Shown: positions 53,943 through 63,049 of the stretch, in pieces | Numbering within the stretch: the first letter of the stretch is position 1 | Layout of the letters: the number at the start of each line of letters is the position of its first letter | Assembly: GCF_021290985.1 (NCBI RefSeq) | Contig: NZ_JAJOYU010000013.1 | Coordinates: 1-64,000 of the forward strand | Length of the DNA stretch: 64,000 bases | Origin: Rheinheimera soli | GTDB taxonomy: Bacteria > Pseudomonadota > Gammaproteobacteria > Enterobacterales > Alteromonadaceae | Direction of reading: 5' to 3' | Position numbers and translations under genes: made by a program | The notes under the pieces: generated by a model | Told to the model about the DNA's origin: nothing | Database searches by the model: none | What the model saw: the letters and a program-made list of their open reading frames with translations, nothing else

Positions 53943-56900
53943 CGACCAGCCACCTGATAGCCCAATGCTGTTGGCAAACCGGCTTTGATCAAGAAGCCAA
54001 AGTGCAGGAGCTTCAGGATTTCATTAGCCTGTGGAGCAATACAGCGCTCACCGAACTGCTGGAACAATCTTTCAATGAACTCTGTCCCACCACACAAACC
54101 TGGCGTATTACCAGCTTGGAGCTGGATTTGGGAGATATGCTGTTCGACGATTTGGCGTACGAGCTACCCAGGCGATTAACCGCCAGTGTACATAGAGCTT
54201 TGGGAAAAATGCTCGCCCATGAGCAAATTGCTGTGGCATCTAACGATGGCGGCACGTTGCGGATTATGGACCATGTCGAATCAATGCAAGACTTTGTGAC
54301 CTGGTTTTTACAGCATGGAACTACGCCCTGGTGGTTTAGCGGAACTGAAAGTGCGTTGCAAATACTGGATCGACAACTGGAGCATAACCCCAGCGCTACC
54401 ATCGATATCATCCGTTATTTAGGCCGTTCACAGAGAGTGCGGCAACGCCTCGTCTGGCAATTAGGTGAGGTTCGTATTCGTAGCATCATCCGGTTACTTG
54501 AACCCTGGCAGGGGGATTTCATCTGTATTTTTGCAGACGATCTGTTCACCCTGCAAGAGGAGCGGCACTTGCCAGCAGCCGGTGCCTCTGCATTCAGAGA
54601 ATCTGTCTGGCTGACTATTCTGAAGCACCTGCTGGTTGACAGAGGCACTTTGTTTAACACCACCAGCTTTGTTCGCGCCAACCTATGGCAAGTTGCCCAG
54701 CACTATCAAATCGATTACCAGAGGTTGCTTGATCAAATGTTTCAGGCGGTAGCGGCGCTTGAATCATTGGGAGCAGTCTCCCTGACTTTTTTCAACGCCA
54801 TTAAAATGATTTACCGCCAGGATCACGCTACTAGTCCGACAGCAGTAGTTCAATCTGCGGAACCACCAGACCTTTGGCTGGCATTACAAAAGATGGTGCA
54901 TTACGGACTCAGGCGACAGGCTGTCGGCCCGGACACAGTGCAAGTGGACGAATTGTTTTCAGTACTGGCACGCCAGGACGCCGAACGTATGGCCAAGCTG
55001 TTGCTCCTTGAAGGTCACTCAGTTAAAGCTCGCCAAGGCATATTGAAACATTTTTCTTTCACCGGATTGGCCTTGCTGGTGCAAGTCGCAGAACCACAAC
55101 AGCATTCCTTTATTCTGGCACACGTTCAGCAAACACAAGCGCAGGTCAGAAAACAGAATTGGAACAAGGAAACGGTATGGCAAGTCGTACTGGCTTACCT
55201 TTTGACAGCGCGCAGCTCGAAATTTAATCGTCGCCAATTGGTTCATGAAACCTTGCTGGAGCTCTGCAAGCTACATAGATTTGAATTGGCTGTGTTTTTA
55301 GATCTGTTAATTCATAGTGTACAAACAGAGCATCCAAATCATCAGCATTTTGAACTCTTGGGAATTTTCAAAGAGTTAAGGCGTGAACAAAACAGACGAC
55401 ATAGTGCTGCCGGCGTCAGAACAACCTATTGGCAGGCGGCTCTGCACTATCTGAAAACGGGAACTGATGGCGGTTATGGCATAGCAGGTGGGACGCACGG
55501 CCAACTGATACTCGACAGCCTGAGTGGTGGAGGTGCTGAGCAATCACTTGCCATGCTGTTAGGTGCCGCAGAATTACAAAGAACCAGCAATGAACTGCTT
55601 AGCCTGAGATTGCTCAGGTTGGTGGGGGCCGCCGATCTGTCTTTATTGATCGATCTGCTTGAACCTGACGCGACAGAGTTTTGTGTATCACTGATCGACA
55701 GTCTGTTGTTTTGGCAAAAGCGAGCTGAATTGCCTGCCCTGGATGGTGTTGATCTGGCGCATCAGGTCCCAGCCTTGTTAATCCAGGCGTTAGCTGGAGT
55801 TTCTAAGGCCAGGCTGGGCGCTCAGGGTGGGTTTGAGCTGGCAGCTTTTTGGCGTGACTTTGTTGCGCTACTGAAGCAAAAGTGTGGGGTGAATAGTTCT
55901 GCACTTTCTCAGCAGATTGCGCAATGCCTGGCTCAGGATCTGTGTTGGCCTAACCTGAATGCAACACCTGCCTGGGGCTTAGCTCTGCAACATAGCCCGG
56001 TTCATAGCTCGATTCAGTATTTATCGAACTCATTATTGTCAGTTATACAAGCAGGAATAGGGGGAGGCGGCGCGGCAGCGTCTTCCCAGCATTCATTGGC
56101 TCAGCTCAAGACTGGCCATGATGTTTTCAGTGTTGTGCTGAACAAGAAATGGAGTTCTGACGAACTCTTTACTGCGCTGCGACATCGTTTAATCCCACAA
56201 GGTACTGGCTCAGTCAGTCCTTTGTCAGAGGGACTTGATGCTGCATCACAGGGGCTTGACGCTGTGCCGCTGGCAGTACTCTGGCGCCAACTGGAGCGAG
56301 AGGACAGGCATAGTATCTCTGACTGGCTGGAGCGTCAGCCGGATAAATATCTGCTGCTGAACATACTCAGCCACAAGAGTGATAGTCAGCCTATTGGCCA
56401 CTGGCTATCGAAGCAACTTCCTGACGAACTGAAACCAGCGAAAGACACTATTAAACACTGGGCCTTGCTGTGGCAGAAAGCAGGCTATTGGCAAGGTGCC
56501 AGCGCGGTGTTGGAGAAACAGCTGGCCGAAATATTCTGGACCTTGAGCTTTGATGCCAGAGCACATCATCTATCGGCCAGTGAATTGCTTGTCAGAATGA
56601 TTGCCAGTGCCTGTTTACGTCTCAATGTACCTCTGTCTGACTGCGTTGAAAGTTTCAGGCAACAAAAGCATCTTTTACAAAAAACGCATTGGAATAATGC
56701 CTACAGGCTATTGATTGACCGGACATCGAAAAAAGCAGAGCAGGACCCAACGTTATCCGTTCAGCCGGATAATTCAACTCCTGCAGAAACACATAAAGAC
56801 AAAGCCGCGGCTACTAGCTATTTCAGTCAAGACTATCTGGCCGGGTATTTAAATCATCCAGCTTTTATTGAAATCGCCCGTTGCATGTTACAGCAGGGGC

Positions 56901-58006
56901 AACCGCCTTCCAGGCTCAAGATTGCCCGGCCGATAGATTTGAGTCGGTTGTTATTTGACGTATTTACAGTGAAACCCAGCCTGTTAAAGGCTCTGCTGGG
57001 CGACTTACAACATCAGCATGGGGTGATGTTTCGGCTGCTCAGTATTGTGCCATTTGCTTGGCTCCTGGATGCAATGCGTGTCGCTGAGCCACAGCAACAG
57101 ACGGGTATTATGCTGCTGGATAAGTTTCAGCGCTGTCTGCAGAGGCTTGAAATACCCAATTCATCCGCACGGCAGCGTGACGCATTGTTATTTCAGTTGG
57201 TTTTGAAACATTGGCTTAATAACGATTGGGCCGCATTAGCACCAGAGCAATTCGTCAGCAATTTTTTATACCAGTTGATGCGTCAACAGCAGATCGACAT
57301 CGCCTTACTACAAACAGCTTTTGCCCCACAACTGAAGTCATTAGCAAAACCTTTGCAGCTTGCAACGACAAAAGTGCTGAATAACACCGAAGCGCTCTGT
57401 GCTAAAAAATCACCTCACGCCAATGCAGTCAACCAGACCAAGGGCCTTGAGGCTAGATTGGCGGACGCCATCACAGCCGCCAAAAATCCAGTCGCCAACA
57501 GTACTCCAATGCGGATAAACAATGCCGGTTTGGTCATTCTGCAAGGTTTTATCACTATGTTGTTTTCCCGGCTGGGGCTGGTTGAGAACGAGCAATTTGT
57601 CACCCCCCTTGCTCAGCGACGCGCTGTGCACTACTTACAGTTTTTAGCAACAGGGTGCAGTGAAACTGCTGAACAGCACTTGCTGCTCAATAAATTGCTC
57701 TGCGGTTTAGCACTGCATGAGCCTGTAGAAATCGGCATCGATATTTCCACCGATGAGGCCGACCTTTGTCACGGCCTGCTGAATTCCGTGATTGGCCATT
57801 GGGAGGCCATAGGTAGTAGTTCGGTGGATGGATGCCGGGGGGATTGGTTAGTGAGAGAGGGGTCGTTAACGGATGCAAAGGATCACTGGGATGTGGTGGT
57901 AGACAGGCGTGCCTATGACGTGCTGCTGGCGCGAGCGCCTTTTTCATATTCCGTGATCAAATTGCCCTGGATGGAAAAAGCGATTTATGTGACATGGCCA
58001 ACCTAA
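53939..58006 (+). CDS. Contractile injection system tape measure protein (Pvc14/Afp14-like)
   Basis: A 1355-residue helical protein. The N-terminus (HLIAQCCWQTGFDQEAKVQELQDFISLWSNTALTELLEQSFNEL, then WRITSLELDLGDMLFDDLAYELPRRLTASVHRAL) is the signature of the eCIS tape measure family, which sets tube length and fills the tube before firing. The same L-x-L-D-L-G motif occurs in homologues. The centre consists of long amphipathic helices without membrane segments, and the C-terminal region ends VIKLPWMEKAIYVTWPT, which recurs in the family. Last of the overlapping baseplate genes; a 72-base gap follows. Confidence 0.88.
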   Translation: MTTSHLIAQCCWQTGFDQEAKVQELQDFISLWSNTALTELLEQSFNELCPTTQTWRITSLELDLGDMLFDDLAYELPRRLTASVHRALGKMLAHEQIAVASNDGGTLRIMDHVESMQDFVTWFLQHGTTPWWFSGTESALQILDRQLEHNPSATIDIIRYLGRSQRVRQRLVWQLGEVRIRSIIRLLEPWQGDFICIFADDLFTLQEERHLPAAGASAFRESVWLTILKHLLVDRGTLFNTTSFVRANLWQVAQHYQIDYQRLLDQMFQAVAALESLGAVSLTFFNAIKMIYRQDHATSPTAVVQSAEPPDLWLALQKMVHYGLRRQAVGPDTVQVDELFSVLARQDAERMAKLLLLEGHSVKARQGILKHFSFTGLALLVQVAEPQQHSFILAHVQQTQAQVRKQNWNKETVWQVVLAYLLTARSSKFNRRQLVHETLLELCKLHRFELAVFLDLLIHSVQTEHPNHQHFELLGIFKELRREQNRRHSAAGVRTTYWQAALHYLKTGTDGGYGIAGGTHGQLILDSLSGGGAEQSLAMLLGAAELQRTSNELLSLRLLRLVGAADLSLLIDLLEPDATEFCVSLIDSLLFWQKRAELPALDGVDLAHQVPALLIQALAGVSKARLGAQGGFELAAFWRDFVALLKQKCGVNSSALSQQIAQCLAQDLCWPNLNATPAWGLALQHSPVHSSIQYLSNSLLSVIQAGIGGGGAAASSQHSLAQLKTGHDVFSVVLNKKWSSDELFTALRHRLIPQGTGSVSPLSEGLDAASQGLDAVPLAVLWRQLEREDRHSISDWLERQPDKYLLLNILSHKSDSQPIGHWLSKQLPDELKPAKDTIKHWALLWQKAGYWQGASAVLEKQLAEIFWTLSFDARAHHLSASELLVRMIASACLRLNVPLSDCVESFRQQKHLLQKTHWNNAYRLLIDRTSKKAEQDPTLSVQPDNSTPAETHKDKAAATSYFSQDYLAGYLNHPAFIEIARCMLQQGQPPSRLKIARPIDLSRLLFDVFTVKPSLLKALLGDLQHQHGVMFRLLSIVPFAWLLDAMRVAEPQQQTGIMLLDKFQRCLQRLEIPNSSARQRDALLFQLVLKHWLNNDWAALAPEQFVSNFLYQLMRQQQIDIALLQTAFAPQLKSLAKPLQLATTKVLNNTEALCAKKSPHANAVNQTKGLEARLADAITAAKNPVANSTPMRINNAGLVILQGFITMLFSRLGLVENEQFVTPLAQRRAVHYLQFLATGCSETAEQHLLLNKLLCGLALHEPVEIGIDISTDEADLCHGLLNSVIGHWEAIGSSSVDGCRGDWLVREGSLTDAKDHWDVVVDRRAYDVLLARAPFSYSVIKLPWMEKAIYVTWPT

Positions 58007-58078
58007 CGGATGTCCGGCTTATGGAGCAATGAAACAACGTTATTAATGTTTGAATAATCAAATAAAAATGAGGAACTT

Positions 58079-59884
58079 ATGAATACCTACAATGAAAACC
58101 TTCAACAGACAGTCGTCAATACCTTGTCGGCTCTGGCGCTTAATCAGTCCAATTTGGATTCATTAAAAACTGTGGCTGAATACACACTTTACTATGCGCA
58201 AGGAACGGAAATCAGCGCAAGGGACAAATTGGAGGGGACAGAAGCTGACGTCACCACCTGGCAAAACGTCAATAATCAAAGCTTGATCAACGCGAATCAG
58301 GTGTTCAATTTGCTCACATCTGCCACTGAGGCAAATACCGATGTAGCGGTGAGCATCACCAATACGGCTACTGCTGCTGCTAACGTGCAGATCGCATCCA
58401 ACGCGATTTCGTTACTGGCTTCAGATATAGGCGCCGCATTTAATATTGCAACTGCAGCCTTATACCAAACAGATGTGTACGAAAAAATTCAGAGCGCCAA
58501 TAGCCTGATCAATGAAGTGGCGAATGAAGCAAAACGGATCTCAAAAAGTGCGATGAACGCCTCTGGCTCTACCTCTGAAATTACCATCAGCGAGGTTTTA
58601 GCTCAAACCACTGGTGTGAAATCGAAAATAGATAACTTGTTTACATCGACCCAGGCGGAATTGGATAAATTTGCCAAACTGGCCATTGCAGAAAATGCAC
58701 AAATAACCAAAGCCAGCAAAGCGGAGCGGCAGGCCGAGGGAGAACTTGCTGACGCCAGAAGGGAAGTGACTGCCATTAATACGGCATACGACAACAGCAA
58801 CAACCAACTCAATCAGTGCCTGAGTATCAGCGTAGTGTCAGGGTCTGAAATCACGGCGTCCTTTGCGGCGCTGCCGTTACCCACTTTTTACTCGCAACAA
58901 GCTGGTGCTGTGAGCATTCCAGATGCGGATCCTGTGTACTACTTGACGCTGGTGCCGGCGCAAAATCAGACTACCTTTTCGATTGATCAGGTTGAGCAAT
59001 TATTTTCACAACGACCTAAGGGCGACAACAGCCTTTTTGTGAGTGTTACTCCAGATGCAAGCGTCGCTGCCACAGGTGTACAGAGATCACCGACCAGTAT
59101 ACAGCTGACCTCTGATGCGTTTGGCAATTCTATTCAGGCCGGTTCAAGCTACGTTGCCTTTTTGTATATCGAGCTCTCCAAAGAATACAAACAATACATC
59201 AGTAATTATTCGGAGTTATTGTCTGCACCAAGCCAGCCTTTTACTCCGGCTACCACTTTGCCATTGGCGCAAAATCTGGTAGTTACTCCAAATAGCACCC
59301 CGGATGCAACTGGCGTGACCTGGTCGACGGCCAATTTCACATTTACACCATTGGGCTCATCTGCAGACACTGCGACAGCGCAGCCAAATGCTGCTACCGC
59401 CTCCTCAACTAAAGGTAAGGCGAAATCTGTTGCGGCGCAGGCTGATGCAGCTGCCACTGCCACTGTGCAACAACCTGCTGCGACTTCTGCAGCACCTGCC
59501 GTAACACAGATTGCGGGGGCCACATCGACCACTGCCGGATCTAATTATGAATTCCGGTGCATTCTTGTTGAGCAAGGCGGAACGCCGGATCTCAATCTAT
59601 TGCGTTGTCCTGAGAACCGGAATTTGCCTCCCATCTATTTTAATCAGTCCATTGCCGGGCAGGTTTCACCAGCGAATTACATCGCAGTGTCAGCAGCATC
59701 CGGTGACTATGAATTCAGTTTTCTGCCGAGTACCACAGACAACTTCGGCAACGTGATCAAGCCAAACACAATGTATCAGCCTTACATACTGACGGTAGCC
59801 ACTGGGGATCCAAGCGATCAGGCCCAGTATGCCAATGTATTGGCGAATACCTTGCCAGCTATCACTGTCTGCACTCAAGCTTAA
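58079..59884 (+). CDS. Helical protein with two Fn3-like domains, candidate fibre or effector
   Basis: A 601-residue protein I cannot assign. Residues 1-255 are helical and include the hydrophobic run NVQIASNAISLLASDIGAAFNIATAAL (about 100-126). From about 256, two beta domains are separated by an Ala/Thr-rich linker (about 425-480). Both contain a similar motif, SDAFGNSIQAGSSYVAFLYIE and TDNFGNVIKPNTMYQPYILTV, so they are probably duplicated. GAGG lies 5 bases before the ATG. The position corresponds to the tail fibre gene (Afp13), so a receptor-binding role is one idea; a pore-forming helical protein is another. Confidence 0.65.
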   Translation: MNTYNENLQQTVVNTLSALALNQSNLDSLKTVAEYTLYYAQGTEISARDKLEGTEADVTTWQNVNNQSLINANQVFNLLTSATEANTDVAVSITNTATAAANVQIASNAISLLASDIGAAFNIATAALYQTDVYEKIQSANSLINEVANEAKRISKSAMNASGSTSEITISEVLAQTTGVKSKIDNLFTSTQAELDKFAKLAIAENAQITKASKAERQAEGELADARREVTAINTAYDNSNNQLNQCLSISVVSGSEITASFAALPLPTFYSQQAGAVSIPDADPVYYLTLVPAQNQTTFSIDQVEQLFSQRPKGDNSLFVSVTPDASVAATGVQRSPTSIQLTSDAFGNSIQAGSSYVAFLYIELSKEYKQYISNYSELLSAPSQPFTPATTLPLAQNLVVTPNSTPDATGVTWSTANFTFTPLGSSADTATAQPNAATASSTKGKAKSVAAQADAAATATVQQPAATSAAPAVTQIAGATSTTAGSNYEFRCILVEQGGTPDLNLLRCPENRNLPPIYFNQSIAGQVSPANYIAVSAASGDYEFSFLPSTTDNFGNVIKPNTMYQPYILTVATGDPSDQAQYANVLANTLPAITVCTQA

Positions 59885-59917
59885 CAATAAAACACCACGA
59901 CTCTATGGAGAGTAAAA

Positions 59918-60784
59918 ATGAATAACATGACTATTAATTCACTCGCAGTCGGCATTGTTTACAAAGAAAAAGCCACGCTCGACTGGTTGGCGATGCAAGT
60001 GGCAGAAGCCCAATACGAGGTCGATCAATACCAGGCTATTGTTGATGCTGAGACCGCCAAGTCCGCCCAGTTTAATGATTATTTAACGGCAGCTGAGGCC
60101 AATAAAACCGCAGCTTTGACCAACCTCAATCTGGCCATCGACATCGATTCCAGTGTTAAGGCCTTGTGCACCAGCACTGGCTTGGCACTGAAACAAACCG
60201 GAACTGCGACCACGGAAATCAAGCAGGTGTCAGGCGAAATGGCGACACTCATCAATAAATTGATTTTTACGGTTGAGCTGATAGACAGGTTTGGCCAACT
60301 GGTGAACAAGCAAAAATTAAGTAATCCACTGATACCTGATACTTTGATTAGCTTTATGGCGAAGGCGACAGCTGACGCTAACAATGCTGTAGCTCTTACG
60401 CTTGTAGCATTGCAAAGTTGTTATGTGGCCGAGGCGACTTCCTTACGATCTCAGCAGATCATCACACTTGAAAACGAGCAGGTTACAACGCTTAAAAGCA
60501 CAATTGAACGGCAGGCACAGGTCTCCGGACTGCAGGATGTGACTGGTTTGGTTGTCGATGGCAACTTTATCGTTGGCTTTACAGCAGATTGCACCGGTGT
60601 TTTGGCCTTGGTGCGTCAAGCGTACGACAAGGCGAGCGAAAAATATAACCAGGCTCTGGCTAACGTTAATATAGTAAACCAGCAACTGGCTTATGCTCAA
60701 AGTGAGTTGGTGACCGCTACCACCAGCCTGAATTCGTACAAAGCAGGCTTGGCAGCTGCAACAGCTGCAGCTTACGCAGCATAA
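59918..60784 (+). CDS. Helical coiled-coil eCIS-associated protein
   Basis: A 288-residue almost entirely helical protein. FNDYLTAAEANKTAALTNLN is similar in spacing to FNLLTSATEANTDVAVSITN of the upstream protein, so the two may share an N-terminal helical module. ASEKYNQALANVNIVNQQLAYAQSEL predicts a coiled coil, and the C-terminus is Ala-rich and hydrophobic (AGLAAATAAAYAA). No signal peptide and no recognised family. GGAGAG lies before the ATG and the gap to the previous gene is 33 bases. It could be a fibre, a scaffold or a secreted helical protein. Confidence 0.65.
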   Translation: MNNMTINSLAVGIVYKEKATLDWLAMQVAEAQYEVDQYQAIVDAETAKSAQFNDYLTAAEANKTAALTNLNLAIDIDSSVKALCTSTGLALKQTGTATTEIKQVSGEMATLINKLIFTVELIDRFGQLVNKQKLSNPLIPDTLISFMAKATADANNAVALTLVALQSCYVAEATSLRSQQIITLENEQVTTLKSTIERQAQVSGLQDVTGLVVDGNFIVGFTADCTGVLALVRQAYDKASEKYNQALANVNIVNQQLAYAQSELVTATTSLNSYKAGLAAATAAAYAA

Positions 60785-60837
60785 AGGTATGGGATGGCTG
60801 GCTTGTGCTGGCCTGCCTTGCAACTGGAGGGGTAATC

Positions 60838-61680
60838 ATGTCTAAAAAAGAGTTTTACAGCCATTGCTATCAGCAGACGGCCTGGCTGCCGATGCACCCT
60901 TTCACGCGTAGGCTGGCGCTGGGTGACCTGTGTCAGCTGAGGCAGGGACGCTTTCAGCCTTTGCTTAATATTGGCGATGCCCATTTAGTAGAAAATTTGC
61001 TGGTGAGCCGAGAGATCCCGCTGGATCAGAACGGCTGGGAATTAAGCAGTGGGGTAAAGCAACTTCTGTGCGAGACCCAGACTGAACAGGGAGGTGATAG
61101 TGAAGATTATTATTGGACCAGGCAGGTACTCGATTTCTCGCAACCAGGCGATTTTATCTTTCATGCAAGAAAGCCAAAAGCAAACCTGCTACTGAACTGG
61201 GCCCAAATCAAAGATGACCTGACCTTAAAGTTGACTCAGCTGCATTATGGCTTCAGGCAGGTTTACGTTATTACCGGCGTGGCGACGGCGGAAGACTGGG
61301 GGCTGGCTGTGGCGGGGCAGGCCGATGCTCGCCTGGAAATGTCGGCAGCACTTTGTGAAAGCAATAGCTTTAGCCTGCTCAGTCACAATTCGGCCAGAGC
61401 AGATCGATGCACCGGCATAGCCTGCTACGAAAAAACCAAGGACCAGGCTGCGTATTTTTTTAAGGCCAAAAAATTGGTGATGAGTGATGCGATGACTGAC
61501 CGCTACCTGAGTCTGGTTGTCGAAAACAAAGCTGAATTGGGGGGAGGAGAAATAGCCAACTGGCTGCAGGCCGATTTGCTTGATCTGGTCAAAGTCAACG
61601 AGCTGAATCTGACCACCAGCATAGGTTTTTTTAACTGGGTGGATATGTCGCTTGACGATGTAGCCCTATTGAGTGATTAG
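60838..61680 (+). CDS. Beta-rich protein weakly resembling gasdermin N-terminal domains
   Basis: A 280-residue protein with no signal peptide. GGAGG stands 7 bases before the ATG at 60838. The N-terminus contains LGDLCQLRQGRFQPLLNI (28-45), comparable to the GDL-x(n)-F-x-P start of gasdermins. Residues 137-147 (YGFRQVYVITG) resemble the LYVVTEV strand, and KDQAAYFFKAKKLV (201-214) the final A-F-R-V-x-Q-L strand. The regions between are alternating, amphipathic strands (LRLEM- and SFSLLSHN-like). This similarity is by eye and low. A 66-residue helical tail follows. It lies directly before the ATPase gene and overlaps its possible GTG start, so it belongs to the eCIS operon. Function unknown. 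Confidence 0.6.
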   Translation: MSKKEFYSHCYQQTAWLPMHPFTRRLALGDLCQLRQGRFQPLLNIGDAHLVENLLVSREIPLDQNGWELSSGVKQLLCETQTEQGGDSEDYYWTRQVLDFSQPGDFIFHARKPKANLLLNWAQIKDDLTLKLTQLHYGFRQVYVITGVATAEDWGLAVAGQADARLEMSAALCESNSFSLLSHNSARADRCTGIACYEKTKDQAAYFFKAKKLVMSDAMTDRYLSLVVENKAELGGGEIANWLQADLLDLVKVNELNLTTSIGFFNWVDMSLDDVALLSD

Positions 61681-61684
61681 CCTT

Positions 61685-63040
61685 ATGCCAACGCCTGAAC
61701 AAAATCTACAAGCGCTGTATCGCGAGCTCGACTGGCTCTATGCCGTGATCCAGCAGGTGATTGCCAGCTATCTGAAACACGAGGGGCACCAAGACCACTG
61801 GTTGGATATAAGGCCGCCCGAACTGATGCCCGAGCAGAGTGAATATGAGCGGCAGGCCTTGGACTGGCAGCTCGATACCTTTGAACGCCTGGCCTTAGCG
61901 CTGGCGTTGGCTCCCCATGTTCGGCCTGAATATCTGGATGTTTTTTTAAGTGTAAACGGTACAACCGATCGTAGCTTTAGTGAATTTGGCGGATACAGCG
62001 ATAAAGCCTTCAGCGGCTTTTTACCTACAGGGCAGACGCTGGCATTTCTGCTGAGCGCCAACAACCCAGAGTTGCGGCTGGAGGCCATGCGCATTCTCGC
62101 GCCCAGCCATCGCTTTGCTGCAGAAATGGTGATTACACTGGAGCAATCGGACGACAAACTACCACTGTTATCCGGAGTATGGAGTTTGTCGCAGCAATGG
62201 CTGCAGCTGCTGTTGACCGGAGAAAAAATCCGCCCAGAGTTAAGCCCGGCCTTTCCCGCCAGCCCAATTGTCACCCCACTGACATGGAGTGATTTAGTGC
62301 TGGATCACCATGTGATGTCGCAAGTGCAGGAGATACGTGCCTGGATCACCCATGGTCATAGCCTGATGCGTGATTGGGGCCTGGCCCGTAAGGTCAAGCC
62401 AGGTTTTCGCGCTGTGTTTTACGGCCCTCCTGGTACGGGAAAAACCCTGACGGCGGCCTTGCTGGGCAAATCGACCGGGCGTGAGGTGTATCGGGTAGAT
62501 TTGTCGATGATCGTATCGAAGTACATAGGCGAAACAGAGAAAAACCTCGGCAAAGTATTTGATGCAGCCAGTTACAAAGACTGGATTTTATTTTTTGACG
62601 AGGCTGATGCGTTGTTCGGCAAGCGCACGGCTGCCACCAGTTCTAACGACCGGCATGCCAACCAGCAAACCGGTTATTTATTGCAACGCATTGAGGACTT
62701 TCCAGGCACCGTTATTCTCGCCACAAACCTCAAAGCGAATATGGACGAGGCCTTCACCCGCCGTTTCCAATCGATGATCCACTTTAAGATGCCGGGCGCG
62801 ACGCAGCGCTTACAGCTATGGCAGAAAGCGTTTGAAGGGGTGTGTGAGTTGGCCGGGGATATTGACCTGACGAAGCTCGCGCAAGATCACGAACTGGCGG
62901 GCGGCGCTATTATCAACGTGTTGCGTTACTGCGCATTAAACGCGGTAAGCCGGGGTAAAAAACAGGTAGAGCGCGACGATCTGATCCAGGGCATTAAACG
63001 CGAATTTCGCAAAGACAACCTGACGGTGCAATTTAACTAG
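61685..63040 (+). CDS. eCIS AAA+ ATPase (Pvc15/Afp15-like)
   Basis: A 451-residue protein with an N-terminal helical domain (about 1-200) and one AAA+ domain. Walker A is YGPPGTGKT at about 246-253, Walker B is ILFFDEADALFGKR at about 300-313, and the arginine finger stands in FTRRFQSMIHFKMP. A GTG at 61673, overlapping the previous stop, is an alternative start. Homologues are needed for effector loading or stability of the particle and are themselves not part of it. It closes the structural gene set and precedes the effector-like gene. Confidence 0.92.
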   Translation: MPTPEQNLQALYRELDWLYAVIQQVIASYLKHEGHQDHWLDIRPPELMPEQSEYERQALDWQLDTFERLALALALAPHVRPEYLDVFLSVNGTTDRSFSEFGGYSDKAFSGFLPTGQTLAFLLSANNPELRLEAMRILAPSHRFAAEMVITLEQSDDKLPLLSGVWSLSQQWLQLLLTGEKIRPELSPAFPASPIVTPLTWSDLVLDHHVMSQVQEIRAWITHGHSLMRDWGLARKVKPGFRAVFYGPPGTGKTLTAALLGKSTGREVYRVDLSMIVSKYIGETEKNLGKVFDAASYKDWILFFDEADALFGKRTAATSSNDRHANQQTGYLLQRIEDFPGTVILATNLKANMDEAFTRRFQSMIHFKMPGATQRLQLWQKAFEGVCELAGDIDLTKLAQDHELAGGAIINVLRYCALNAVSRGKKQVERDDLIQGIKREFRKDNLTVQFN

Positions 63041-63049
63041 GGGCATAAC

